NCBI GenBank assembly: GCA_964469485.1
Contig: CAYXZP010000018.1
Span: forward strand, 1 to 29,656
Reading direction: 5' to 3'
DNA: 29,656 nucleotides
DNA from: CAYXZP01 sp964469485
GTDB taxonomy: Bacteria; Desulfobacterota; Binatia; UBA1149; CAYXZP01
Part shown: positions 1 to 6,986 of the stretch, piece after piece
Position numbering within the stretch: the first letter of the stretch is position 1
Layout: every line of letters starts with the position of its first letter
Program-made: the position numbers and the translations under genes
Notes under the pieces: model-generated
Databases searched by the model: none
Told to the model about the DNA's origin: nothing
Seen by the model: only the letters and a program-made list of their open reading frames with translations

Positions 1-1287
1 CCTTTCGGCATCGTGTTCGCGGTCGACATGCTTGGCGCCCTCATGGTCGCCGTCACGATGGTCGTTTCGACGGCGACGCTGCTGTTCGCCTGTTTTTCGA
101 TGGACGAGGGGCGCGAGACCCATTTCTTCTACGCGCTGTTCCAGTTCCTCATCATGGGAACCAACGGCGCATTTCTCACCGGCGACCTCTTCAACCTGTT
201 CGTGTGGTTCGAAGTGCTCCTGGTCGCTTCTTACGGGCTGATGGCTCTGGGCAGCGAACCCTACCAGCTGCAGGAGACCTTCAAATACCTGGTCATAAAC
301 GCGCTCGCATCGGCTCTGTTCCTGGTCGGCGTCGCGCTCGTTTACGCCCTTTGCGGCACGCTCAACATGGCCGATCTGCACCTGCGGTTGGCCGAGGTCG
401 ATTCGGCCGCCCTGCGCGGCGCCGTGGCCGTGGTCTTTATCGTCGTCTTCGGGATCAAGGCCGGCGTCTTTCCGCTCTACATGTGGCTGCCGCGTTCCTA
501 CTTCGCGCCGCCGGCCGTGGTCAGCGCGCTGTTCGGCGGGTTGCTCACCAAGGTGGGCGTCTACGCGTTGTTCAGGATGGTGACATTGGTGTTCGCCGAC
601 GGGTCGGCGCTCACACTGCCGCTGCTCGTCGCCGTGGCCTGCGCGACGATGTTCTTCGGAGTGATAGGCGCGTTGTCGCAGTGGGACTTCAAGCGCATCC
701 TCTCGTACCACATCATCAGCCAGGTCGGCTATATGATCATGGGGCTTGCCATTTTTACCCCGCTCGCCATCGCGGGGGGCATCTTTTACATCATCCACCA
801 CATCATCGTTAAGACGGCGCTGTTCCTGGTGGCGGGGACGGTCGAGCGCAGGCGCGGAACGACCTTCCTTTCGTCGCTGGGCGGCATGTTGGAGACCGCG
901 CCTTTGCTGACCGGGCTATTCGTCGTGGCCGGGCTCTCGCTCTCGGGCGTACCCCCGTTTAGCGGTTTCGTGGCCAAGCTCATGCTCGTCAAAGGAGGCA
1001 TAGAGGCGTCCTCCTACGGCATCGTGGCCGTGAGCGTGCTGGTCAGCTTTCTCACGCTCTTTTCCATGATGAAGGTCTACCGCTACGTGTTCTGGGGGGT
1101 GCCTCACGGACGCGACAGCGTCGAGGCCGGTAACGCGGCCCGCGTCGTGTCGGTCGTCTTGTTGGTGGGGCTCGGGGTCGCCCTTGGCCTCGGTGCCGGC
1201 TGGGCCATGCCGTACGCCGAATTGGCGGCGCGGCAACTGCTCGACACCGAGGCCTACGTGAGCGCTGTCTTGGGAGCCACTCTGTGA
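1..1287 (+). CDS. mnhD: Na+/H+ antiporter subunit D (MnhD/MrpD), 5' end cut off
   Basis: This is a proton-pumping-type membrane subunit of the multi-subunit Mrp/Mnh cation/proton antiporter, homologous to the ND2/4/5 subunits of complex I. The reading frame is open from base 1, so the gene starts left of the window. The GTG at 13 is only an internal codon. About 428 residues are visible, against roughly 490-500 for the family. The Glu in the WFEVLL stretch (codon 211-213) matches the essential TM5 glutamate. The Lys residues in IKAGVFPLYMWLPRS and LTKVGVYALF match the TM7-8 lysines, and FKRILSYHIISQVGY is the usual NuoN/MrpD signature. Hydrophobic helices fill the whole protein. The stop overlaps the mnhE start (GTGA). 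The next genes are mnhE, F and G, so mnhA, B and C should lie upstream of the window. Confidence 0.93.
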   Translation, partial: PFGIVFAVDMLGALMVAVTMVVSTATLLFACFSMDEGRETHFFYALFQFLIMGTNGAFLTGDLFNLFVWFEVLLVASYGLMALGSEPYQLQETFKYLVINALASALFLVGVALVYALCGTLNMADLHLRLAEVDSAALRGAVAVVFIVVFGIKAGVFPLYMWLPRSYFAPPAVVSALFGGLLTKVGVYALFRMVTLVFADGSALTLPLLVAVACATMFFGVIGALSQWDFKRILSYHIISQVGYMIMGLAIFTPLAIAGGIFYIIHHIIVKTALFLVAGTVERRRGTTFLSSLGGMLETAPLLTGLFVVAGLSLSGVPPFSGFVAKLMLVKGGIEASSYGIVAVSVLVSFLTLFSMMKVYRYVFWGVPHGRDSVEAGNAARVVSVVLLVGLGVALGLGAGWAMPYAELAARQLLDTEAYVSAVLGATL

Positions 1288-1616
1288 GACCGTCCAGGCT
1301 CATCGCCGCCGCCACTCTGCTGCTTTCGTTCACGCTGGCATTGGTCCGCGCCAATATCGCTGTGGCAAAGCTCGTCCTGTCGCCGCGCCTTCGCATACGG
1401 CCGGGCATAGTACGGTTCCCGACCGTGCTGCGCAGCGATGCGGCGATCACATTGCTTGCCAACATGATCACCTTGACGCCCGGCACGCTGACGGTCGCGG
1501 TGTCCGAGAACCGCGACTGCATCCATGTTCACGCCCTCGACATCGACGAACCTGGGCAGGTGGTGGCTGATATACGGCGCGACATGGAGCGGCATATCGC
1601 GAGGCTCGAGCGGTGA
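1284..1616 (+). CDS. mnhE: Na+/H+ antiporter subunit E (MnhE/MrpE), short form
   Basis: This is the small membrane subunit E of the Mrp antiporter complex. The conserved core is clear: an NIAVAKLVLSPRLRIRPGIV segment and the signature ANMITLTPGTLTV followed by VHALD. At 110 residues it is shorter than the usual 155-180. The part missing is the N-terminal pair of membrane helices, so only one helix (about residues 5-23) is left before the core. The GTG start overlaps the mnhD stop by 4 bases and has a GGGAG Shine-Dalgarno 7 bases upstream, so the short form looks genuine and not a miscalled start. It overlaps mnhF by one base. Confidence 0.9.
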   Translation: MRPSRLIAAATLLLSFTLALVRANIAVAKLVLSPRLRIRPGIVRFPTVLRSDAAITLLANMITLTPGTLTVAVSENRDCIHVHALDIDEPGQVVADIRRDMERHIARLER

Positions 1617-1882
1617 TGGACGTGGCGGCAAACGTCGCTATGGCATTGGTGGGTTTCGGCCTGGCCGCCGCCGTCTATCGGATTGTGACGGGGCCAGCCC
1701 TGGCCGACCGCGTGTTGGCAGCCGATCTGCTGGCGACCTGCATCATGGCCGTCCTGCTGGTGAGCGGGCTGACCGATGCGGCCCGGGACCGGCTCGACGT
1801 GGTCATGGCGATCGCCCTGGTGTCGTTCTTCTCGACCGTCGTGCTGGCAAGGTATCTGTTGGGAGGGCGTCCCCTTGACTGA
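1616..1882 (+). CDS. mnhF: Na+/H+ antiporter subunit F (MnhF/MrpF)
   Basis: This small membrane subunit has about 88 residues and three hydrophobic helices. The family motif is present as YRIVTGPALADRVLAADLLA, with the conserved Asp residues of the GPxxxDRxxAxD pattern at the end of helix 1. The ATG is joined to the mnhE stop as TGATG. A GTG one codon earlier (1613) is an alternative start. The end overlaps mnhG by 8 bases, so the four genes are translationally coupled. The length and motif match the family, and the identification is secure because the gene sits between mnhE and mnhG. Confidence 0.92.
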   Translation: MDVAANVAMALVGFGLAAAVYRIVTGPALADRVLAADLLATCIMAVLLVSGLTDAARDRLDVVMAIALVSFFSTVVLARYLLGGRPLD

Positions 1883-2228
1883 GGCGCTGACAGCAGTGGC
1901 GCTCGTTGGCGGAGCCGGTTTCGTAGCCTTGGCCGCTGTGGGGTTGCTGCGTCTTCCGGACCTGTACACGCGCATGCACGCCGTGACCAAGGCAACGACG
2001 TTCGGAATGGGCCTGCTGCTGCTGGCCTCCGCCCTCGAGGCTTGGCGGGCGCAGGTCCTGCCCGTGGCCGAACTGCTCGTTCTCGTCTTCGTGTTCCTTA
2101 CCAATCCCGTCGGTGCGCACCTGTTGGCGCGGGCGGCCTATCTCTCGGGGCTACCCATGCGCGAAGGCAGCTTGGATGAGATGGGCCGCCTCGGAGAAAG
2201 CGCCGGCGCTGGTCACGATCGGGACTGA
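1875..2228 (+). CDS. mnhG: Na+/H+ antiporter subunit G (MnhG/MrpG)
   Basis: This is the last subunit of the Mrp/Mnh complex, about 117 residues with three membrane helices. The family signature LLRLPDLYTRMHAVTKATTFG is present near the middle (first part LLRLPDLYTRMHA, then VTKATTFG). The open frame reaches further upstream, but a TTG at 1875 gives the normal N-terminus (LTEALTAVALVGGAGF) and overlaps mnhF by 8 bases; I chose it for that reason. Its C-terminal tail of about 25 residues is polar. It ends the Mnh operon, and the next gene starts 48 bases further on. Confidence 0.9.
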   Translation: MTEALTAVALVGGAGFVALAAVGLLRLPDLYTRMHAVTKATTFGMGLLLLASALEAWRAQVLPVAELLVLVFVFLTNPVGAHLLARAAYLSGLPMREGSLDEMGRLGESAGAGHDRD

Positions 2229-2276
2229 CGGTCGCCGGAAAATAGACCACGGGTCGAGCCGCGTGGTACCCTGCAA

Positions 2277-3032
2277 GTGCCGGTGTACGATCAGCGTTGG
2301 ATAACCGCGTTCGGGGACTTCTTCTTGTTGCTCGGACGCGCGATGGTGGCGACGGTCCTGTCACCGCCGAGGCGGTCGGCCGTCCTCGGCCAACTCCACG
2401 AGGTGGGTGTCCGCTCCCTGTCCATCGTCAATCTCACCGCCGTGTTCACCGGCATGGTCATGTCGCTGCAGCTTGGCTACTTCCTTGCGCAGTTCGGCGC
2501 CAAGATATTCGTCGGACGGATCGTCGGCCTGGCGATCATAACCGAGCTGGGCCCGGTGCTCACGGCCCTCATGATAGGCGGGCGTGTGGGTGCGGGCATG
2601 GCCGCGGAACTCGGAACCATGAAGGTCACCGAGCAGGTCGACGCATTACGCGCGCTCGGAACGGACCCAGTGGGACACCTGGTGGTTCCGCGGCTGTTCG
2701 CCGTCATCGTCATGCTGCCGCTGCTTACCGCGCTCGCCGACATGATCGGGGTGGTCGGCGGCGCCGCCGTCGCCTACGGCGAGCTGGGTGTGCAACCCGC
2801 CTTCTATTTCCGCAGCCTCCTGCAGTACCTGACCATGGGCGATCTGTTCCGTAGCCTGGCCAAGGCGTTCTTCTTCGCGATCATCATCGGGGGCATCGCC
2901 TGCCGCAACGGGCTCGCGGCCTCGGGTGGCGCCGATGGCGTGGGGCGCGCGACCACCCGGACGGTGGTCACGGCGTCGATCACGGTCCTTATCAGCGACT
3001 TTTTTCTCACCAAGTTGATGCTGGCAATATGA
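2277..3032 (+). CDS. mlaE: MlaE-family lipid ABC transporter permease
   Basis: This is the inner-membrane permease of an Mla-type ABC transporter, which moves phospholipids or other lipids between the inner and outer membranes. The 251-residue length is normal. The MlaE hallmark is present: GRVGAGMAAELGTMKVTEQ followed by DALRALGTDPVGHLVVPR and the helix VMLPLLTALADMIGVVGG. There are five or six hydrophobic segments. The GTG at 2277 is the first start of the frame, and a second GTG at 2283 is possible; neither has a strong Shine-Dalgarno. The stop overlaps mlaF as ATGA. The gene begins a new transcription unit or follows mnhG by read-through. The 48-base gap holds a weak 6-bp stem (2246-2251 with 2262-2267) with no T-tract. 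Confidence 0.92.
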   Translation: MPVYDQRWITAFGDFFLLLGRAMVATVLSPPRRSAVLGQLHEVGVRSLSIVNLTAVFTGMVMSLQLGYFLAQFGAKIFVGRIVGLAIITELGPVLTALMIGGRVGAGMAAELGTMKVTEQVDALRALGTDPVGHLVVPRLFAVIVMLPLLTALADMIGVVGGAAVAYGELGVQPAFYFRSLLQYLTMGDLFRSLAKAFFFAIIIGGIACRNGLAASGGADGVGRATTRTVVTASITVLISDFFLTKLMLAI

Positions 3033-3799
3033 GCGACACCGGCCAGTCCGCTGACCCGATCATGGCCTGCTACGGCCTCGGCCGCTCCTTCGGTGGCGCC
3101 ACCGTGCTCGACGGGCTCGATCTCGAGATAGAGCGCGCCGAGACCATCGTCGTTCTCGGGCGCTCCGGCAGCGGCAAGAGCGTCTTGCTCAAGCACCTCA
3201 ACGGGCTGCTCAAGCCCGAGACCGGCCGCGTTCTCTTTGACGGCTCCGAGATCGGACGCCTGCACGAACGGGAATTGGTCCCCATGCGGCGCCGTATGGG
3301 CATGCTGTTTCAGGGCGGGGCTCTGTTCGATTCCCTCGATGTGGGCGGCAACGTCTCATTTCCGCTCGAACAGCACGATGTTGCGTTCGACGAGGCCCGC
3401 GTTGCCCATTTGCTCGAACTCGTCGACCTGGCCGGCACCGAACGTCGCATGCCGTCGGAACTCAGCGGCGGCATGAGAAAAAGGGCCGCGCTGGCCCGCG
3501 CCCTGGCTCTGGAGCCCGAGGTGATGCTTTACGATGAGCCGACCACCGGCCTGGACCCGGTCACCGCCCAGCAGATCAACCGCCTGATACGTTCGCTGCA
3601 GTCCCGGTTGGGGCTTACCTCGGTCGTGGTGACCCACGACCTGGCGAGCGCGGACTTTGTCGCGGACCGAATTGCCTTTCTGTATAATGGCAAAATCCGC
3701 GCTGTGGGGTCGGCGGAGGAGATGCGGCGGAGCGTGGACCCGGTCATACGAGAATTTATGTCAGCTGGCGCCGGCCCCGCCCCCGCCCCTGACGCGTGA
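3029..3799 (+). CDS. mlaF: MlaF-type lipid ABC transporter ATPase
   Basis: This is the cytoplasmic ATPase that drives the MlaE permease. All ABC motifs are intact: Walker A GRSGSGKS at residues 44-51, Q-loop Gln95 (LFQGGALFDSL, typical of MlaF), signature LSGGM at 145-149, Walker B VMLYDEP at 165-171 with catalytic Glu170, and switch His203. The 256-residue length is normal. The last residues (GAGPAPAPDA) are a Pro/Ala tail encoded by a C-rich run near 3775-3790. It overlaps mlaE by ATGA at the start and the MCE gene by GTGA at the end, so the three proteins are made together. Confidence 0.95.
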   Translation: MSDTGQSADPIMACYGLGRSFGGATVLDGLDLEIERAETIVVLGRSGSGKSVLLKHLNGLLKPETGRVLFDGSEIGRLHERELVPMRRRMGMLFQGGALFDSLDVGGNVSFPLEQHDVAFDEARVAHLLELVDLAGTERRMPSELSGGMRKRAALARALALEPEVMLYDEPTTGLDPVTAQQINRLIRSLQSRLGLTSVVVTHDLASADFVADRIAFLYNGKIRAVGSAEEMRRSVDPVIREFMSAGAGPAPAPDA

Positions 3800-4797
3800 G
3801 TCAAGGCGCTACAAGAACCTTTTCGGTCGGACTCCTGGCCGCCGTCGCGCTGGCGATAATAGCGGTCGGCGTTTTCCTGGTCGGGGACGAACAGCGTTTT
3901 TGGGGCGGGCGTACGGCCTACCGCCTGCACTTCTCGCGTACCAACGGGCTGCTCGAGGGCGCCCCGGTGGCCCTCAATGGGGTCACCGTCGGTTCGGTCG
4001 TACGTATGCGGTTCTCCCCGGACCCCGTCGATGTCTACGTCGATGTCAAGATAGCCGTGGCCAGCAGCGTGGCTCCGCGCATACGCGGGGATACCGTCGG
4101 CAAGATACAGACCCTCGGCCTTCTCGGGGACAAGTACATCGAACTCAACGCCGGTTCCCTCAGCGAGCAACCCATCGACCCCGGTGCGCTGATCCGCTCA
4201 CTCGACCCCGTCGACTACGAGTCGCTGGTCTCGCAAAGCGGCGATATCGTGACCAATGCCATCGAGGTGACGGCGCTCTTGCGGCAGGTGCTAACCGATA
4301 TCAACAACGGCGAGGGTCTGATCGGACGCCTCGTGAGCGATCACGAGTTCGGCCAGCAGTTCGCCGGCAACCTAAGCCGTACCGTGGCCAATCTCGAGTC
4401 ATCGACGGCCAGGATCGAAGCGCTCATGGCCGATGATTCATCGGCGGCCGAGATAATAGAGAACATGCTCGAGGTCTCACGCCAGGCACGACACTTCTCG
4501 GAACACCTCAACGAAGGCCGGGGGCTCGTCGCCCGGCTGACCAGCGACGAGGAGTTGGCCGACCGCACGCTCGCCAATCTCGAGAGCGCGACGATGAGCA
4601 TTTCACAGGTAGCCGCGCAGGTCCGGTCGGGCGAAGGTTCGCTCGGGCGCTTGGTGTACGACGATTCCCTTTACGAGAACGCCGACACGTTGGTCGGCGG
4701 TGGTAGTGGCGGCTTCTGGCGGTTGCTCGGACGCGGGGCGGCGTTCTTTTGGCCATTCGGAGGCGGGAGCAAGGCGCCTCCGGCACCGGCAAATTAG
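3796..4797 (+). CDS. mlaD: MlaD-like MCE-domain lipid-binding protein
   Basis: This is the substrate-binding subunit of the Mla transporter, anchored in the inner membrane and reaching into the periplasm. One membrane helix (residues about 10-30) is followed by a single MCE domain (about 38-118) with the GLLEGAPVALNGVTVGSV core. The rest (about 120-333) is a long, mostly helical extension. E. coli MlaD is only about 180 residues, so this belongs to the longer class that may form a tunnel or needle. The extension carries three copies of a G-x-G-x-x-x-R-L-x-x-D motif (from residues 172, 241 and 279). The C-terminus is Gly/Trp/Phe-rich and ends in a Pro/Ala tail. The GTG start overlaps the mlaF stop. 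No mlaC or mlaB follows. Confidence 0.9.
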   Translation: MSQGATRTFSVGLLAAVALAIIAVGVFLVGDEQRFWGGRTAYRLHFSRTNGLLEGAPVALNGVTVGSVVRMRFSPDPVDVYVDVKIAVASSVAPRIRGDTVGKIQTLGLLGDKYIELNAGSLSEQPIDPGALIRSLDPVDYESLVSQSGDIVTNAIEVTALLRQVLTDINNGEGLIGRLVSDHEFGQQFAGNLSRTVANLESSTARIEALMADDSSAAEIIENMLEVSRQARHFSEHLNEGRGLVARLTSDEELADRTLANLESATMSISQVAAQVRSGEGSLGRLVYDDSLYENADTLVGGGSGGFWRLLGRGAAFFWPFGGGSKAPPAPAN

Positions 4798-4851
4798 CCG
4801 GCGCAAGCCCCGTTGTTGAGTTGGCCGGGGGCGTTTAGAGTCGTAAGGGCT

Positions 4852-4858
4852 AAGGAGG
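4852..4858 (+). promoter_or_regulatory. strong ribosome binding site that fixes the next start
   Basis: AAGGAGG, close to a perfect anti-16S match, lies 5 bases before the GTG at 4864. It decides the start of the following gene against the longer open frame that begins at 4813. Most genes in this window have much weaker sites, so this one is conspicuous. Confidence 0.75.
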
Positions 4859-4863
4859 CGGAA

Positions 4864-5466
4864 GTGTCCGGACAGGAAAGGGTTTTGAACTTGGCCGAGG
4901 AGAGACTGGAGGAGCTTTTCCGCGAACTGGTATGCACCGGACTGGAGGACCAGGCCTTGGCCGTCTCCGAGTTCACCGAATATTACCTCGTCCGGCTACT
5001 GTCCGTGTTCCTGCGCACCGACGGTGAGAAGTTCTCGCGACCGCTCGGCGTCGAACTCCTCAGCTCGGCTCGGCTGGACCCGGAGCTGCGTTATCCGCGG
5101 CTCAAGGAGGTCGCCGACACCTCGCTGTTCATGTCGGGCGTGTTCCTCGACAATATCGAGGCACGGCTGCCGGCGACCGATTATTTCTTCGAGGTCGGCA
5201 GTCGCGCCTACCTCGATCTCAGCAGCATCGAGTGCCGGACCGAACCGGCTGGCCTCGCCTTCACGGAGACCTACACGGACCTCGGCACCCGGTTCGAGGA
5301 CTTCACCCGTGTGCTCGCGTTCGTCGCGGACCAACGGTTGTTCGCTTCGAACGAGACTCTGCTCAGGCTTTACCGGCGCTGGCTGGCTTCGGGCAATCCG
5401 AGGGACCGCCGCCGGCTGGCCTCACTCGGGCTCATCGCGGTCGACGAGAGCGGGAACATTCACTGA
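4864..5466 (+). CDS. protein of unknown function downstream of mlaEFD
   Basis: I do not recognise this 200-residue protein. It has no signal peptide and no membrane helix. The N-terminal third is strongly helical and charged (RVLNLAEERLEELFRELV). The middle holds LLSVFLRTDGEKFSRPLG and a block around RLPATDYFFEVGSRAYLDLSS, which reads as an alpha/beta fold. It contains two Cys (in LVCTG and IECRT) but no metal-binding or nucleotide-binding motif that I can name. It follows mlaD on the same strand after 66 bases and is probably in the same transcript, so a link to the lipid transporter is possible but unproven. The GTG start is supported by a strong ribosome binding site. The end overlaps the convergent methyltransferase gene by 7 bases. 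Confidence 0.8.
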   Translation: MSGQERVLNLAEERLEELFRELVCTGLEDQALAVSEFTEYYLVRLLSVFLRTDGEKFSRPLGVELLSSARLDPELRYPRLKEVADTSLFMSGVFLDNIEARLPATDYFFEVGSRAYLDLSSIECRTEPAGLAFTETYTDLGTRFEDFTRVLAFVADQRLFASNETLLRLYRRWLASGNPRDRRRLASLGLIAVDESGNIH

Positions 5467-6089
5467 AGCCTGCGGGCCTCGACCACGGTGAACAAGGACC
5501 ACGGCGAGGTCTTGTAGCTGCGTTCCAGCGCCAGGCGCCCGCCGACGATCTCGCCGAGGCTCAATCGCGTCGACCAACCGAGCTTGCGGGTGATCGGATC
5601 GACTAGGTTGACGACCTTTCTTACGGCCTTCCTCGGGCTTGCGAAGTGGTTGATCATCACGATGACGCCGTCGTCCTTGCAGACGCGCGACATCGCCGCG
5701 ATGAGACGGTGCGGGTCAGGCACCACCGTCACGACATGAAAGGCCATCACGTAATCGAAGTGGCCGGCGGGAAGGTCCATGCTCAAAGCATCCATTTCGA
5801 GCAACCGTATGTGGGAGTGGCGCAATGGGTCGAGCTTGCGGCGCGCCTGTTCGAGCATGGACGCGGACAGGTCGATCCCGGTGACCTCGCAATGTGTCGG
5901 ATACGCGTCCAGCGAGAGACCGGTGCCCACCCCGACCTCGAGCACGCGCGCGCCGGGCGGTATGGCCAGCCTCCGCAGGACCCCGGCTATGCGGCGCGAG
6001 AACACGCCCTTGAAGACGTGGTCGTAGACCCCGGCCAGGTCCGAATAGAGGCGGCTCGTGTGCGGGAGACCCGGGTCGAGCGCGGTCAT
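5460..6089 (-). CDS. SAM-dependent methyltransferase, PmtA-like
   Basis: This is a class I SAM methyltransferase of 209 residues. Motif I VLEVGVGTG is at 49-57, followed by the acidic strand end TGIDLSASMLEQAR, then FDYVMAFHVVTVVPDP and the late motif VIVMINHFAS. The GVGTGLSL, VVPDP and NHF elements resemble Rhodobacter-type phosphatidylethanolamine N-methyltransferase (PmtA), which makes phosphatidylcholine at the inner face of the membrane. That substrate is an inference; other small-molecule or quinone methylases have similar motifs. It is the last gene of the Sec operon, and its ATG overlaps the secF stop by 4 bases. Its stop lies inside the end of the opposing gene. Confidence 0.82.
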   Translation of the reverse strand: MTALDPGLPHTSRLYSDLAGVYDHVFKGVFSRRIAGVLRRLAIPPGARVLEVGVGTGLSLDAYPTHCEVTGIDLSASMLEQARRKLDPLRHSHIRLLEMDALSMDLPAGHFDYVMAFHVVTVVPDPHRLIAAMSRVCKDDGVIVMINHFASPRKAVRKVVNLVDPITRKLGWSTRLSLGEIVGGRLALERSYKTSPWSLFTVVEARRLQ

Positions 6090-6982
6090 CGTTTCCAGTA
6101 CTCGACGACGGGGCTGGCGATGAAGACGGACGAGTAGGTGCCGATGCTCAGACCCACGATTAGCGTGAAGGCAAAGCCGTGGATCACGCCGCCGCCGAGG
6201 AAGAACAGCGCCAGTAAGACGATCAGCGAGGTGCCCGTCGTCAACAGCGTGCGAGACAGCGTTTCGTTGATGCTGCGGTTTATCACCTCGCCGAGAGAGC
6301 TCCTTTTGATGCGCTTCATGTTCTCGCGGATACGGTCGGAGACCACCACCGTGTCGTTGACCGAATAACCGACCACGGTCAGCAGGCCCGCGACCACGCT
6401 GAGGTTCACCTCGACTCCGGCAAGCGAAAGCGCACCGAGCGTTATGAGAACGTCGTGCGCCAGCGCCACGCCTGCGCCGAGGCCGAAACGGAGGTCGAAA
6501 CGGATGGCGATGTAGGCGCCCATCATGACGGTGGCAAAGAGCACCGAGAGGATGCCCCGCCGCCTGAGTTCCTTGCCGACCCGCGGACCGACGATCTCGG
6601 TGCGTTTTTCGTCGAACCCGGCGTCTGCGAACGAGGCGCGGAGCGCGTCTTTGATCAGCGCCGCGCGCCCGCCGCCGACCTTCTCCTCCCCCACCGGGAT
6701 CCGCAGTAGGAACTCACCCGGTTCTGTTCCGAACTCCTGGACCGAGATGCTGCCGATACCCTCGAGCCCGGCCACCGAATCGCGGACCTCGGCGATATCG
6801 ACCGACGGGTCCACGCCGATGTGCAGCATCAGTCCGCCCGTGAAGTCGATCCCGTAGGCCGGTCCCCCCTTAGCCACGAGCGAGAACAAGCCCGCGGCTA
6901 TGAGCAGGGCCGATAAGACGAAGGCGGGCTTGCGCAACCGTATGAAGTTGATGTTTATGTCTGGTGATACGAGTTGCAGCAT
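6086..6982 (-). CDS. secF: protein translocase subunit SecF
   Basis: SecF works with SecD in the inner membrane and uses the proton (or sodium) gradient to complete protein export through SecYEG. There are six membrane helices. The first precedes the periplasmic P1 domain, which starts near GIDFTGGLMLHIG. The family motif VVGYSVNDTVVVSDRIREN is in the fourth helix region. I chose the ATG at 6982, giving 298 residues, although the frame is open for 26 more codons. This start gives the normal MLQLVSPDININFIRLRKP N-terminus and leaves a 4-base gap after the secD stop. The end overlaps the methyltransferase start (ATGA). Confidence 0.95.
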   Translation of the reverse strand: MLQLVSPDININFIRLRKPAFVLSALLIAAGLFSLVAKGGPAYGIDFTGGLMLHIGVDPSVDIAEVRDSVAGLEGIGSISVQEFGTEPGEFLLRIPVGEEKVGGGRAALIKDALRASFADAGFDEKRTEIVGPRVGKELRRRGILSVLFATVMMGAYIAIRFDLRFGLGAGVALAHDVLITLGALSLAGVEVNLSVVAGLLTVVGYSVNDTVVVSDRIRENMKRIKRSSLGEVINRSINETLSRTLLTTGTSLIVLLALFFLGGGVIHGFAFTLIVGLSIGTYSSVFIASPVVEYWKR

Positions 6983-6986
6983 GTTG

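Noticed and set aside
2246..2267. Stem-loop between mnhG and mlaE as a terminator
   Set aside because: It has only a 6-bp stem with a 10-base loop and no T-tract; it could arise by chance in GC-rich DNA.
4814..4840. CCCCG/CGGGG hairpin after mlaD as a terminator
   Set aside because: The stem has five pairs with a 13-base loop and is not followed by a real T-run.
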